Below are positions 51,889 to 60,299 of a stretch of DNA of 64,000 nt, piece after piece. The stretch spans positions 1,302,001 through 1,366,000 of the forward strand of contig NZ_JBFAPA010000001.1 in the NCBI RefSeq assembly GCF_040675465.1. The letters run 5' to 3'. Made by a program: the position numbers and the translations under genes. The first letter of the stretch is position 1. Each line of letters begins with the position of its first letter. The stretch comes from Kibdelosporangium sp040675465. Its GTDB lineage: Bacteria; Actinomycetota; Actinomycetes; Mycobacteriales; Pseudonocardiaceae. Under the pieces are notes generated by a model. The model had not been told where the DNA came from and ran no database searches. It saw only the letters and a program-made list of their open reading frames with translations.

Positions 51889-51962
51889 GGCCCAGTGGCG
51901 CAGTTGGTTAGCGCGTCGCCCTGTCACGGCGAAGGTCGCGGGTTCGAGTCCCGTCTGGGTCG
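51889..51962 (+). tRNA. tRNA-Asp (anticodon GUC)
   Basis: A 74-base cloverleaf: acceptor GGCCCAG with CTGGGTC (one G-T pair), anticodon loop CTGTCAC giving GUC, T-arm CGGGTTCGAGTCCCG, discriminator G as usual for Asp. It lies 46 bases after tRNA-Glu. Confidence 0.96.
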
Positions 51963-52012
51963 CAACACCATCACCACCCCGTGAGTCCACTCCCCACCCG
52001 GACCCACAACCC

Positions 52013-52086
52013 GGCCAGGTAGCTCAGTTGGTACGAGCGTCCGCCTGAAAAGCGGAAGGTCGGCGGTTCGACCCCGCCCCTGGCCA
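52013..52086 (+). tRNA. tRNA-Phe (anticodon GAA)
   Basis: A 74-base cloverleaf: acceptor GGCCAGG with CCTGGCC, anticodon loop CTGAAAA giving GAA, T-loop GGTTCGACC, discriminator A. It lies 50 bases after tRNA-Asp and is the last of the cluster. Confidence 0.95.
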
Positions 52087-52096
52087 CTCGACTCTG

Positions 52097-52136
52097 GACG
52101 ACCCTGCTCAGTGCTTCGCACTTTCGCCGGGTCGTC
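52097..52136 (+). terminator. Branched hairpin after tRNA-Phe
   Basis: Outer stem GACGACCC (52097-52104) with GGGTCGTC (52129-52136) encloses an inner stem AGTGC-TTC-GCACT (52110-52122). The architecture mirrors the branched hairpin after tRNA-Lys, although the bases differ. Confidence 0.6.
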
Positions 52137-52143
52137 TCGCATT

Positions 52144-52211
52144 ATGTTGGGGGGCCGAGCCCCCCATACCCCCCCACGTGCCGCCTTCGGCGGCCTCGCC
52201 TTCCAGCGGGG
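52144..52211 (+). repeat. Double-hairpin dispersed element, copy A (downstream of tRNA-Phe)
   Basis: The element begins ATGTTGGGGGGCCGAGCCCC and has a second hairpin GCCGCC-TTC-GGCGGC, ending CCAGCGGGG. Hairpin 1 is TGGGGGGC-CGA-GCCCCCCA; a CACGTG lies between the two. It begins 58 bases past the tRNA-Phe 3' end and has near-complete identity to copy B. Confidence 0.82.
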
Positions 52212-53330
52212 TGTGCTCGCGCTTCGCGCTTTGCGGATATGCGTTGGGACTGGGTGGGTTGGAGGTTGGGCTCACGTCTGAGCGTCGGATCTTGTTGTGG
52301 GGCTTGCGTTTTGGGTGCGGGCTCGACTTCGGGGCGGGGGCTGCATCCTGTGGAGCCAACCACCTTCGCCGAACCCCGGGCTCGCCCGCGACGCCCTGGC
52401 GCGGCGCTTGGTGGGTACGTGTGCGGCGCCTTGGTGAACCGCCCCAACCACCAACTCGGCGCCGCCCCAACCCAAGACGCGCCGCCCCAGCCACTCAAGG
52501 CGCCGCAGGGATGCGCGCACGGCCCCACTTGAAGAGGCACCACGCCTAACCGGATGGGCGCCGCCGGGGGCCCGCTACCACCGGCGCCAAACCATCCTGA
52601 GCACCCACCAAAGGTGCCGTCCCCAAGACCCGCCCCAAACCCCACCCAACCCGGCCAACCGCGCCCAACCAACCGACCCAACCACCGCGCCCAACCGCGG
52701 CCAACCACCGCGTCCAACCACCCGGCCCAAACCGCGCCCACCCACCGCGCCGACTTCAACCACCGCCACGCCACCTCGACCCGGCCCATCCACCTCACCC
52801 CATTTGCGTTCGTAATTCGGCGCGCCTTTCAGGCGCGGGCGAGTGAGGGCTTGTGGGCTGGACCGGTTGGCGCACTTCTTTGTGGCGGCAGGGGATTTTC
52901 GTTTGGTGGGTGGCGTCTATTCGACAGATGCATTTCGGGTTGCGCTCAGGGCGTGTTTTGTTTGGTCACTCAGTTGGGTGGTTTTTGGGGTGGCTAACCC
53001 TTGTGAGGGGTGTTTGTGAGCTGGGCGTATCTGGGAGGTTGGTGTCGTCGTTCCCCCTGATGGGCTCAGGTGTGTACGTCTGGGTGACTGGTTGGCCATG
53101 GCGGGTTGGGCCGTCCGAGTGAGGTGATCTAGAGGTGGTTACTGTGCGTCGCTTTTTACCGCTAGCCCGGTTTACCGGGGTGTGGGTGTGAATCGTAAAG
53201 TTTCGGACGCGGTAACGGTGTTCGAAGACGGAACGACTGAGATGACGAGCAGGCGATCATCTCTGTGTTCCCCCAGAACGTCCAGGGCAGCCTGGCTTTT
53301 GTGTACGACGTTCACAACAGGAGAGACTGG
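52212..53330. other. Gene-poor, compositionally skewed stretch
   Basis: About 1.1 kb without a credible gene. From about 52,400 to 52,800 the plus strand is C/A-rich, with many CCAACC/CCGCGCC heptamers. From about 52,800 to 53,130 it is G/T-rich, so the skew inverts abruptly. Long open frames there are low-complexity and carry no domain. 53,150-53,330 holds the promoter of the polysaccharide cluster, including a CCCGG-TTTA-CCGGG hairpin (53166-53179). Confidence 0.65.
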
Positions 53331-54797
53331 ATGAGAGAACGGGCCGGGTCTGTGCGCCGACGTGGTCGTTTTCAGATGGTCTCCCCGCGCAGCGCGCCCG
53401 AATCCCGCCGTCCTATGCTGGCCGGTTGGGAAACCAAGTACCAGTTCGCCGTCATCGTCTGCGACCTCGCCGTCATTCTCGGCGTCACCATCGTCGTCGC
53501 GGTGCTGATCGGCGCGTGGACCCCGCTGCACGCGGTCGCCTTCGCCGGGCTGACGCAGTGCGCGATCCTCGCTGGGCTGGGCGGCTCACGCGCGTGGAGC
53601 CCAGTGATGCTCGGCCACGGTGCCGAGGAGTTCCGCCGCCTCTACCGCGGCCTGTTCACCGCCATGGTGATCCTCGCCATCAGCGGGTTCGCCTTCAGCC
53701 TGGACGGCCTGCGCCCCTGGGTGTTCGTCGCGCTGCCGGCGATCGCGGTGATCGACTTCCCGGTGCGCTACATCCTGCGCCGGCTGCTGCACAAACGCCG
53801 CCAGGTCGGCCGCTGCCTCCTCCCGGTCCTCGCGGCCGGCGGCACGGGCACGGTCACCGACCTGATCGACCGCACCCGGAAAGCCCCGCACCAAGGCTGG
53901 CGCGTCGAAGCGGTCTGCACGGCGGATGGCGGCGGCGAGGTCGAAGGCGTCCCGGTGGTCGGCCAGATCGAAGAGGTCGCCGAACACGTCCGCCGTGGTG
54001 GCTACCGGATCGTGGCAGTCACAGCAGACAGCTACTGGACACCCCGCCGGCTCCAGCAACTCGCCTGGGAACTCGAAGACAGCTCCGCCGAACTCGTCGT
54101 GGCCCCGGTGCTGATGGAGATCGCGGGCCCCCGCCTGCATGTCACCGGTGTGCTCGGCATGCCGTTGCTCATGCTGTCAGCGCCGGTGTTCACCGGCGCA
54201 CGCCGTGTGGTCAAAGAGATCGTCGACCGCGTAGGCGGCGCCGTACTGCTAGCACTGCTGTCACCGTTCCTGCTCGCCCTCGCGCTGGCGATCAAGCTCA
54301 ACGACCGTGGCCCGGTCTTCTACCGCCAGCGCCGGATCGGCAAGGACGGCAAGGCCTTCACCATGATCAAGTTCCGGTCGATGGTGAGCGACGCCGAGGC
54401 CCAGCGGATCGGTCTGCTCGCGATGAACGAAGGCGCCGGGCCGCTGTTCAAGGTCCGCAAGGACCCGAGGGTCACCCGGATCGGCGCGATCCTCCGGCGC
54501 TACTCACTCGACGAGCTGCCCCAGCTGTTCAACGTCGTCGGCGGGTCGATGTCGCTCGTCGGCCCGAGACCGCCGCTGCCCGAGGAGACCGAACGCTACG
54601 GCCCGGACGCCCGGCGAAGGCTGCTGGTCAAGCCGGGGTTGACGGGGTTGTGGCAGGTCAGCGGGCGCAGTGACCTACCGTGGGAGGAGTCCGTCCGGCT
54701 CGACCTGCGTTACGTCGAGGACTGGTCGCTCGCGCTGGACGCGGTGATCCTGTGGAAGACGGTCCGTGCCGTTGTGAAGGGCCAAGGAGCCTACTGA
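53331..54797 (+). CDS. Polyprenyl-phosphate phosphoglycosyltransferase (initiating enzyme)
   Basis: The protein has 488 residues. Four or five membrane segments and a nucleotide-binding-like CoA_binding_3 region (about 60-290) precede the bacterial sugar transferase domain: KFRSMVSDAE, DELPQLFNVVGGSMSLVGPRPPLPEE and LLVKPGLTGLWQVSGRSDL. It transfers the first sugar-1-phosphate to undecaprenyl phosphate, starting the polymer. AGGAGAG precedes ATG 53331; 22 more residues are possible upstream but lack a ribosome site. The stop overlaps the next gene (TGATG), starting a tightly coupled series. Confidence 0.93.
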   Translation: MRERAGSVRRRGRFQMVSPRSAPESRRPMLAGWETKYQFAVIVCDLAVILGVTIVVAVLIGAWTPLHAVAFAGLTQCAILAGLGGSRAWSPVMLGHGAEEFRRLYRGLFTAMVILAISGFAFSLDGLRPWVFVALPAIAVIDFPVRYILRRLLHKRRQVGRCLLPVLAAGGTGTVTDLIDRTRKAPHQGWRVEAVCTADGGGEVEGVPVVGQIEEVAEHVRRGGYRIVAVTADSYWTPRRLQQLAWELEDSSAELVVAPVLMEIAGPRLHVTGVLGMPLLMLSAPVFTGARRVVKEIVDRVGGAVLLALLSPFLLALALAIKLNDRGPVFYRQRRIGKDGKAFTMIKFRSMVSDAEAQRIGLLAMNEGAGPLFKVRKDPRVTRIGAILRRYSLDELPQLFNVVGGSMSLVGPRPPLPEETERYGPDARRRLLVKPGLTGLWQVSGRSDLPWEESVRLDLRYVEDWSLALDAVILWKTVRAVVKGQGAY

Positions 54798-56008
54798 TGA
54801 TCTGCCGACTCTGCGGCTCCGCCGAGCTGGAGAGCGTCGTCGACCTGGGGGCGACCCCGCCGTGTGAACGGTTCCTGACCGCCGAACAGCTCGACGAGCC
54901 GGAACCGACGTACCCGCTGCACCTGCGGATCTGCCGGGCCTGCCTGCTCGCCCAGATCCCGCCGCTGATCACCCCCGAGGAGACGTTCACCGAGTACGCG
55001 TACTTCTCCTCGTTCTCCACCTCCTGGGTCGAGCACGCGCGCCGGTTCGTGGACGGCGCGATCGACCGCGTCGGGCCGCAGTTCGTCGTCGAGGTCGCCA
55101 GCAACGACGGGTACCTGCTGCAGCATGTCGTCGAGCGCGGGATCCGCTGCCTCGGCGTCGAGCCGTCGGTGAACGTGGGACAGGCCGCACGCGACAAGGG
55201 CGTGCCGACGCTGACGGCGTTTCTGGACAAGTCCACCGGCGCCCAGGTCCGCGAGGAGAACGGGCCCGCGGACCTGGTGGTCGCGAACAACGTCTACGCG
55301 CACATCCCGGACGTCCAGGGCTTCACGGCCGGGCTGCGGGAGTTGGTCGCCGATGACGGCTGGGTCTCGATCGAGGTGCAGCACCTGCTGAGCCTGGTGC
55401 GGGACAACCAGTACGACACGATCTACCACGAGCACTTCCAGTACTACACGGTCGAGTCCGCTCGCCGGGCGCTCGCCGCGGGCGGCCTGTACCTGGCCGA
55501 TGTGGATCTGCTGCCGACGCACGGCGGTTCGATCCGGCTGTGGGCGCGCCCGCTGGAGGTCGAGCCGAGCGAGAACGTCACCCGGGTCCTGGCCGGGGAA
55601 CGCGCGGCAGGGTTGCACGACATGTCCGGCTACCAAGGGTTCGCGCGCCGCGTCGACCGCGTCCGGCAGGACCTGCTGCGGTTCCTGCTGGACGCGAAGG
55701 CCGAGGGCAAGCGGGTCGTCGGCTACGGGGCGCCCGGCAAGGGCAACACCCTGCTGAACCACTGCGGGATCCGGCCGGACATCCTCGAGTACACAGTGGA
55801 CCGCAACCCGTACAAGCACGGCCGGTTCACGCCGGGCACGCGCATCCCGGTCCACGCTCCCGAGCGGATCGCCGAGGACAAACCCGACTACGTGCTCGTC
55901 CTGCCCTGGAACCTGCGGGCCGAGCTGACCGAGCAACTGTCCTATGTGGGCGACTGGGGTGGCCGGCTGGTGTTCCCCATCCCCGTGCTTGAGGAGGTCC
56001 GGCCGTGA
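54797..56008 (+). CDS. NDP-sugar C-methyltransferase (TylC3/NovU type)
   Basis: The protein has 403 residues in the three-domain layout of sugar C-methyltransferases: an N-terminal zinc module (CRLCG ... CRACLL), a SAM domain (FVVEVASNDGYLLQHV ... NNVYAHIPDVQGF with IEVQHL), and a C-terminal domain (VVGYGAPGKGNTLLNHCGI ... DRNPYKHGRFTPGTRIPV). Such enzymes add a methyl group to C3 or C5 of a 4-keto sugar nucleotide, often giving branched deoxysugars. It overlaps the genes on both sides (TGATG and GTGA). Confidence 0.92.
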   Translation: MICRLCGSAELESVVDLGATPPCERFLTAEQLDEPEPTYPLHLRICRACLLAQIPPLITPEETFTEYAYFSSFSTSWVEHARRFVDGAIDRVGPQFVVEVASNDGYLLQHVVERGIRCLGVEPSVNVGQAARDKGVPTLTAFLDKSTGAQVREENGPADLVVANNVYAHIPDVQGFTAGLRELVADDGWVSIEVQHLLSLVRDNQYDTIYHEHFQYYTVESARRALAAGGLYLADVDLLPTHGGSIRLWARPLEVEPSENVTRVLAGERAAGLHDMSGYQGFARRVDRVRQDLLRFLLDAKAEGKRVVGYGAPGKGNTLLNHCGIRPDILEYTVDRNPYKHGRFTPGTRIPVHAPERIAEDKPDYVLVLPWNLRAELTEQLSYVGDWGGRLVFPIPVLEEVRP

Positions 56009-56796
56009 AGGTCGTGCTGTTCTGCGGCGGCTACGGAATGCGCATGCGCAACGGCATGGCCGACGACGTGCCCAAGCCCATGCAGATGGTCGGTCCGCGG
56101 CCGCTGCTGTGGCACGTCATGCGCTACTACGCGCACTTCGGGCACACCGAGTTCATCCTGTGCCTCGGCTACGGCGCGCACCACATCAAGGAGTTCTTCC
56201 TGCACTACCAGGAGACCGCGTCCAACGACTTCGTGCTGCGCAACGGCCGGGTGGAGCTGCTGAGCACGGACATCAGCGACTGGACGGTGTCCTTCGTGCA
56301 CACCGGCCAGGACTCGCCGATCGGCGAGCGGCTGCGCCGGGTCCGGCACCTGGTCGAGGGCGAGGAGATGTTCCTCGCGAACTACGCGGACGTGCTGACC
56401 GACGCACCACTGGACGAAATGGTCACGCGGCTGGCGGACAGCGACGCGGGCGCTTCGATGATGGTCGTGCCGCCGCAGTCGTCGTTCCACTGCGTCGAGA
56501 TGGGCGCGGACGGCATGGTGAGCGGTATCACGCCGGTGAGCAACCTGCCGCTGTGGGAGAACGGCGGCTACTTCGTGCTGCGCCAGGACGTGTTCGACCA
56601 CCTCCCCGAGGGCGGCGACCTGGTCCAGGACGCGTGCGGGGCGCTGGCCAAGGACGGGCGGCTGCTGGCCTACCCGTACCGTGGTTTCTGGCAGCCCGCC
56701 GACACGGTCAAGGAGCGGGCCGCCCTGGACGCCGCGTACGCACAGGGCTCGCGGCCGTGGATGTTGTGGGAGAACGATGCGGGCGCTCCGGCCTGA
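56005..56796 (+). CDS. Glucose-1-phosphate cytidylyltransferase-like nucleotidyltransferase
   Basis: The protein has 263 residues. The sugar-nucleotide site is VLFCGGYGMRMRNGMADDVPKPMQMVG with WHVMRYYAHFGHTEFILCLGYGAHHIKEFF, the RfbF pattern, and WTVSFVHTGQDSPIGERL replaces the usual WKVTLVDTG-type strand. It should form an NDP-hexose (probably CDP or dTDP) for this cluster. No 4,6-dehydratase is in the window, so the next step needs an enzyme encoded elsewhere or downstream. The start GTG overlaps the methyltransferase stop. Confidence 0.88.
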   Translation: MKVVLFCGGYGMRMRNGMADDVPKPMQMVGPRPLLWHVMRYYAHFGHTEFILCLGYGAHHIKEFFLHYQETASNDFVLRNGRVELLSTDISDWTVSFVHTGQDSPIGERLRRVRHLVEGEEMFLANYADVLTDAPLDEMVTRLADSDAGASMMVVPPQSSFHCVEMGADGMVSGITPVSNLPLWENGGYFVLRQDVFDHLPEGGDLVQDACGALAKDGRLLAYPYRGFWQPADTVKERAALDAAYAQGSRPWMLWENDAGAPA

Positions 56797-57424
56797 TGGC
56801 CTGACCGCTGTCGCGCTGCTCGGCGCGCACTGCGACGACCTCGCGATCGGCGCGGGCGGCACGTTGCTGACCCTCTGCCAGGCGCGACCCGGGCTGCAGG
56901 TGGACGCTCTCGTGCTCAGCGGCGGCGGGACCGACCGGGAGGCCGAGGAACACGCTGCCCTGCAGGCGTTCTGCCCCGGTGCGTCGCTCAAGGTGACCGT
57001 GCTGGACCTGCCGGACGGCCGGTTCCCGGCGAACTGGGAACGGGTCAAGGCGGCCGTCGAGGACCTGCGGTCCCGCACCGACCCCGATCTTGTTCTCGCG
57101 CCCTGGGTGCACGACGCGCACCAGGACCACCGGACACTGGCCGAAGTGGTGCCGACCGCGTTCCGTGACCACTGGACGCTGCGGTACGAGATCATCAAAT
57201 GGGAGGGGGACCTCGGTACCCCGACCGTGTACCAGCCCTTGCCCGACGGCGTGGCTGAGGCCAAGGTGGAGATGCTGCTGCGGTACTACTCCTCGCAGCG
57301 CGGCCGGGACTGGTTCGACGCCGAGACCTTCCTGGGGCTGGCAAGGGTTCGCGGTGTGCAGTGCCGGGCGCGGTACGCCGAGGCGTTCCATGTGGACAAG
57401 ACGATCATTGGCTTGGAGGCGTGA
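56777..57424 (+). CDS. PIG-L family deacetylase
   Basis: The protein has 215 residues. The zinc site LGAHCDDLAIGAGG and the second His in VHDAHQDHRTLAEV are those of LmbE/PIG-L N-deacetylases (same family as MshB and GlcNAc-PI deacetylase). It probably removes an acetyl group from an amino sugar of the polymer or its precursor. The ATG lies 20 bases inside the upstream gene, so it is translated with it. Confidence 0.9.
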   Translation: MRALRPDGLTAVALLGAHCDDLAIGAGGTLLTLCQARPGLQVDALVLSGGGTDREAEEHAALQAFCPGASLKVTVLDLPDGRFPANWERVKAAVEDLRSRTDPDLVLAPWVHDAHQDHRTLAEVVPTAFRDHWTLRYEIIKWEGDLGTPTVYQPLPDGVAEAKVEMLLRYYSSQRGRDWFDAETFLGLARVRGVQCRARYAEAFHVDKTIIGLEA

Positions 57425-57425
57425 C

Positions 57426-58418
57426 GTGCGCGTATTGCTGACCGGACACCAGGGTTACCTGGGAACGGTGATGGCGCCACGGCTGGTCGCGGCGGGCCAT
57501 GAGGTGGTCGGCCTGGACACCGGCTGGTTCGCGCCCTGCGTGCTCGGCCCCGAGCCGAGTGATCCCCATGGTTACCAAGTGGATCTCCGCGAGGTGACGC
57601 CGGACCATCTGTCCTATATGGACGCCGTGGTGCACCTGGCGGCGCTGTCCAACGACCCGCTCGGCTCGCTCGAGCCGGACATCACGTACTCGATCAACCA
57701 CCGTGCGTCGGTCCGGCTGGCCCGGTTGGCCGCTGAGGCCGGGGTGCAGCGGTTCCTTTACGCCTCAACGTGTTCGGTGTACGGCGCCGCGGGTGACGGG
57801 CTGGTGAACGAGGACGCGCCGCTGCGGCCGGTGACCCCGTACGCGGAGAGCAAGGTCCGGGTCGAGGACGACCTGGTGAAGCTGGCCTCCAAGGACTTCT
57901 CGCCGGTGTTCCTGCGCAATGCCACGGCTTTCGGGTTCTCGCCGCGGCTGCGGGCCGACATCGTGCTGAACAACCTGGTCGGGCACGCGGTGCTGACCGG
58001 TGAGGTCCGGGTGCTCTCGGACGGCACGCCGTGGCGGCCGCTGGTGCACGCCCAGGACATCGCGGACGCGTTCGTGGCCGCCTTGGACGCGCCCCGGGAT
58101 GCCGTGCACTGCAAGGCTTTCAACGTCGGCATCGAGGAGAACAACCTCACCGTCGCGCAGATCGCCGAGCACGTGGTCGAGGCGGTCGCCGGATCCAAGC
58201 TGGTCATCACCGGTGAGGCGGGCGCGGACCCGCGTTCCTACCGGGTCGACTTCGCCCGCATCCGCGAGGCGCTGCCCGCGTTCCAGCCACAGTGGACGGT
58301 CAAGGCCGGCGCGGTCGAACTGCACGACGCTTACCGGCAGTACGGCCTGACCCAGGCGGACTTCGAGCAGAAGTTCACCCGGCTGGCCTGGTTGCGGGCT
58401 CAGGGCGGGCTGGCGTGA
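57426..58418 (+). CDS. NAD-dependent sugar epimerase/dehydratase
   Basis: The protein has 330 residues in the extended SDR fold: VLLTGHQGYLGTVMAP (NAD loop), the catalytic set Ser-Thr in YASTCSVYG and Tyr-x-x-x-Lys in TPYAESKVRVEDD, and NATAFGFSPRLRADIVLNN. It is closest to UDP-glucose 4-epimerase-like and CDP-tyvelose-type sugar epimerases. One base separates it from the deacetylase stop. Its last 19 bases overlap the convergent RmlC-like gene. Confidence 0.9.
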   Translation: MRVLLTGHQGYLGTVMAPRLVAAGHEVVGLDTGWFAPCVLGPEPSDPHGYQVDLREVTPDHLSYMDAVVHLAALSNDPLGSLEPDITYSINHRASVRLARLAAEAGVQRFLYASTCSVYGAAGDGLVNEDAPLRPVTPYAESKVRVEDDLVKLASKDFSPVFLRNATAFGFSPRLRADIVLNNLVGHAVLTGEVRVLSDGTPWRPLVHAQDIADAFVAALDAPRDAVHCKAFNVGIEENNLTVAQIAEHVVEAVAGSKLVITGEAGADPRSYRVDFARIREALPAFQPQWTVKAGAVELHDAYRQYGLTQADFEQKFTRLAWLRAQGGLA

Positions 58419-58930
58419 AACCGGCCGGCGGCCTTGTCCCGTTCGCTGATCAGGGCGACCGGGAGGGGCCAGGCGATGCCGAGATCCGGGTCGTCGTACC
58501 GGACCGCGACGTCCTCGCTGGGGTCGTGCGGCCGGTCGATGCGGTAGCAGACATCCGCGATCTCGGTGAGCGCCTGGAACCCGTGCAGCATGCCCGCCGG
58601 GATGTACAGGTGCGCAAAGGTTTCGTCGTCCAGCTGGAACACCTCGTGCCGCCCGTAGGTCGGCGAATCGGGGCGGGCGTCAACGACCACATCGGACACG
58701 GCGCCGTGCGCGCACCGCACCAACTTGGCCTCACCCTGGCCTTTCCGGCCGTGCAGACCGCGCAGCACGCCTCGGTAGCTGCGGGACTGCGAGTCCTGGC
58801 GGAACTCGCCGATTCCGTACTCCCGTGCGATGTCCGCGTCGAACGTCCGGGTGAACAACCCCCGGTCGTCCCGGTGCGGGGTGGGCACGAACAGCAGGAC
58901 GCCCTCGATCGTGGTGGTGCGCACATCCAT
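58400..58930 (-). CDS. dTDP-4-dehydrorhamnose 3,5-epimerase-like (RmlC) protein
   Basis: A 176-residue RmlC cupin: RSYRGVLRGLHGRKGQGEAKLVRCAHG with the active-site His, DVVVDARPDSPTYGRHEV with the Asp, and IPAGMLHGFQAL. It epimerises a 4-keto-6-deoxy sugar at C3/C5, or only one of these, before methylation or reduction. It is the only minus-strand gene in the cluster and overlaps the epimerase gene, with its start just 14 bases before the next plus-strand gene. ATG 58930 has no strong ribosome site. Confidence 0.9.
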   Translation of the reverse strand: MDVRTTTIEGVLLFVPTPHRDDRGLFTRTFDADIAREYGIGEFRQDSQSRSYRGVLRGLHGRKGQGEAKLVRCAHGAVSDVVVDARPDSPTYGRHEVFQLDDETFAHLYIPAGMLHGFQALTEIADVCYRIDRPHDPSEDVAVRYDDPDLGIAWPLPVALISERDKAAGRFHASPP

Positions 58931-58944
58931 ACGTCCATCATGGC

Positions 58945-60096
58945 GTGCCCGTGCTGACCCCGATCTGCCGGTCCTGCCGGGCGCGCCGCGGTGACGTCGT
59001 GCTGGACCTTGGCAAGCAACCGGCCAGCGACTTCTTCCCGGAACTGCAGGACCCAGGGCCGGATCCGGTTTATCCGCTGCGGATGTGGCTGTGCGCGGAG
59101 TGCGGGTTGGCGCAGCTGGCCGAGGATCCGACCGTCCCCGAGGAGCCTCGGGGTGTGGAGCCCGCGGCTTTGGTTGCGCAGGCTCGGGACGCCATCGGGC
59201 GGGTGATGCGGTCGGGTCTGGTTCCGCCGGGTGCCCGTGTTCTCGAGTACGGCAGTCCCCATGGCGGGTCTTGGTTGCCGATGCTCGCCGAGCACGGTCT
59301 GTCTCCCGTGGACGGTGACCAGGCCGATGTGGTGGTGGACTGCTTTGGCATGATGCACGCGGCCGACCAGCATGCGGCCGTCGCCGAGCGTGCATCGAGG
59401 CTCTCACAGGACGGGGTTCTGCTGCTGCAGTACCACTCACTGGCGACGATCATCCGGAATGGACAGTGGAACGCGCTGCGGCATGGGCATTTCGCGTACT
59501 ACTCCACGGTTGCGGTCACCCGGATGCTGGCCGCCGCCGGGTTGACCCCGCGGACCGCCTGGCGGTTTGACCTCTATGGCGGGACCGTTCTGCTTGCCGC
59601 GGGTCGGAGTGGGCAGGTTGATACCGAGGTGCGGGCGCTGCTTGCCGAGGAGGGCGGCAGCGGGGTCGGGGATCCGCGGATCGTGCGTTCGTTGCAGGAA
59701 ACCGCGGAGAGCAGCATCAACGCTTTGCGCGGGTGGCTGCAGCGGCAGCGGGGCACCGGGCGGCGGGTCTACGGGTATGGGGCGGCATCGCGGGCGGTTG
59801 CTTTGCTTGCCGCAGCAGGGATTGATGACACCATGCTGTCGGGGGTCGCGGATGCTTCGCAGGTGAAGTGGGGGCGGCGGATGCCTGGGACGGTCATTCC
59901 GGTGATCTCTCCGGCGGAGTTGGTTCGGGCGCAGCCGGATGCGGTGTTGTTGTTCGTGCCGGACTTGCTGGATGAGGTTCGGGCGGCGCTGCCTGCTTTG
60001 AACGGGCGGTGGGTCATCGCGGAGCCCGTGCCGACCGAGGATCCCGCTACTCGGCGGATGGTTCCTCCGGCGCGGTTGTCCGGGGACAACAAATGA
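58945..60096 (+). CDS. Degenerate sugar C-methyltransferase-like protein
   Basis: The protein has 383 residues and shares the three-part layout of the gene at 54797: N-terminal zinc module (CRSCRARRG ... LCAECGLAQL), a middle methyltransferase-like domain and a C-terminal domain (RVYGYGAASRAVALLAAAGIDDTMLSGVADASQVKWG). The SAM motif reads VLEYGSPHGGSW instead of VEVASNDGY, and the second half of the middle domain is shortened, so SAM binding is doubtful. It may be inactive or have a new job. GTG 58945 or GTG 58951 are possible starts. Confidence 0.75.
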   Translation: MPVLTPICRSCRARRGDVVLDLGKQPASDFFPELQDPGPDPVYPLRMWLCAECGLAQLAEDPTVPEEPRGVEPAALVAQARDAIGRVMRSGLVPPGARVLEYGSPHGGSWLPMLAEHGLSPVDGDQADVVVDCFGMMHAADQHAAVAERASRLSQDGVLLLQYHSLATIIRNGQWNALRHGHFAYYSTVAVTRMLAAAGLTPRTAWRFDLYGGTVLLAAGRSGQVDTEVRALLAEEGGSGVGDPRIVRSLQETAESSINALRGWLQRQRGTGRRVYGYGAASRAVALLAAAGIDDTMLSGVADASQVKWGRRMPGTVIPVISPAELVRAQPDAVLLFVPDLLDEVRAALPALNGRWVIAEPVPTEDPATRRMVPPARLSGDNK

Positions 60097-60299
60097 GCGC
60101 GGTCGTGGCAGGGGTGGCGTCCTGGGGCGGGACGCTTGGGGAGCCTGGGCTTGGGGCTGCGGAGCTCAGGGTGGCTGTGCGGGCTGATGTGGGCGCGCTT
60201 CGCGGTGCTGCGCCTGGGATGACAGGGCATGGGCAGCGCCTTGCGGCTGCTTTGGGGGTGCGCTTAGGGCGTCGTCTGGGTGGGGGGTGGCGGGGGTGA
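60093..60299 (+). CDS. Small overlapping open reading frame (putative)
   Basis: A 68-residue frame that opens inside the ATGA of the preceding stop and closes in the GTGA before the Wzz-Wzy gene, so ribosomes could pass straight through. The product is Gly/Ala/Arg-rich (GHGQRLAAALGVRLGRRLGGGWRG) with no recognisable motif or membrane segment. Position favours translation; sequence does not. It may also be just the space between two coupled genes. Confidence 0.35.
   Translation: MSAVVAGVASWGGTLGEPGLGAAELRVAVRADVGALRGAAPGMTGHGQRLAAALGVRLGRRLGGGWRG

Noticed and set aside
52142..52798. A 218-codon open frame on the minus strand
   Set aside because: It runs through element copy A and the C/A-rich low-complexity block; the product is Gly/Trp/Arg-rich with no domain, and there is no ribosome site. 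It is a by-product of base composition.
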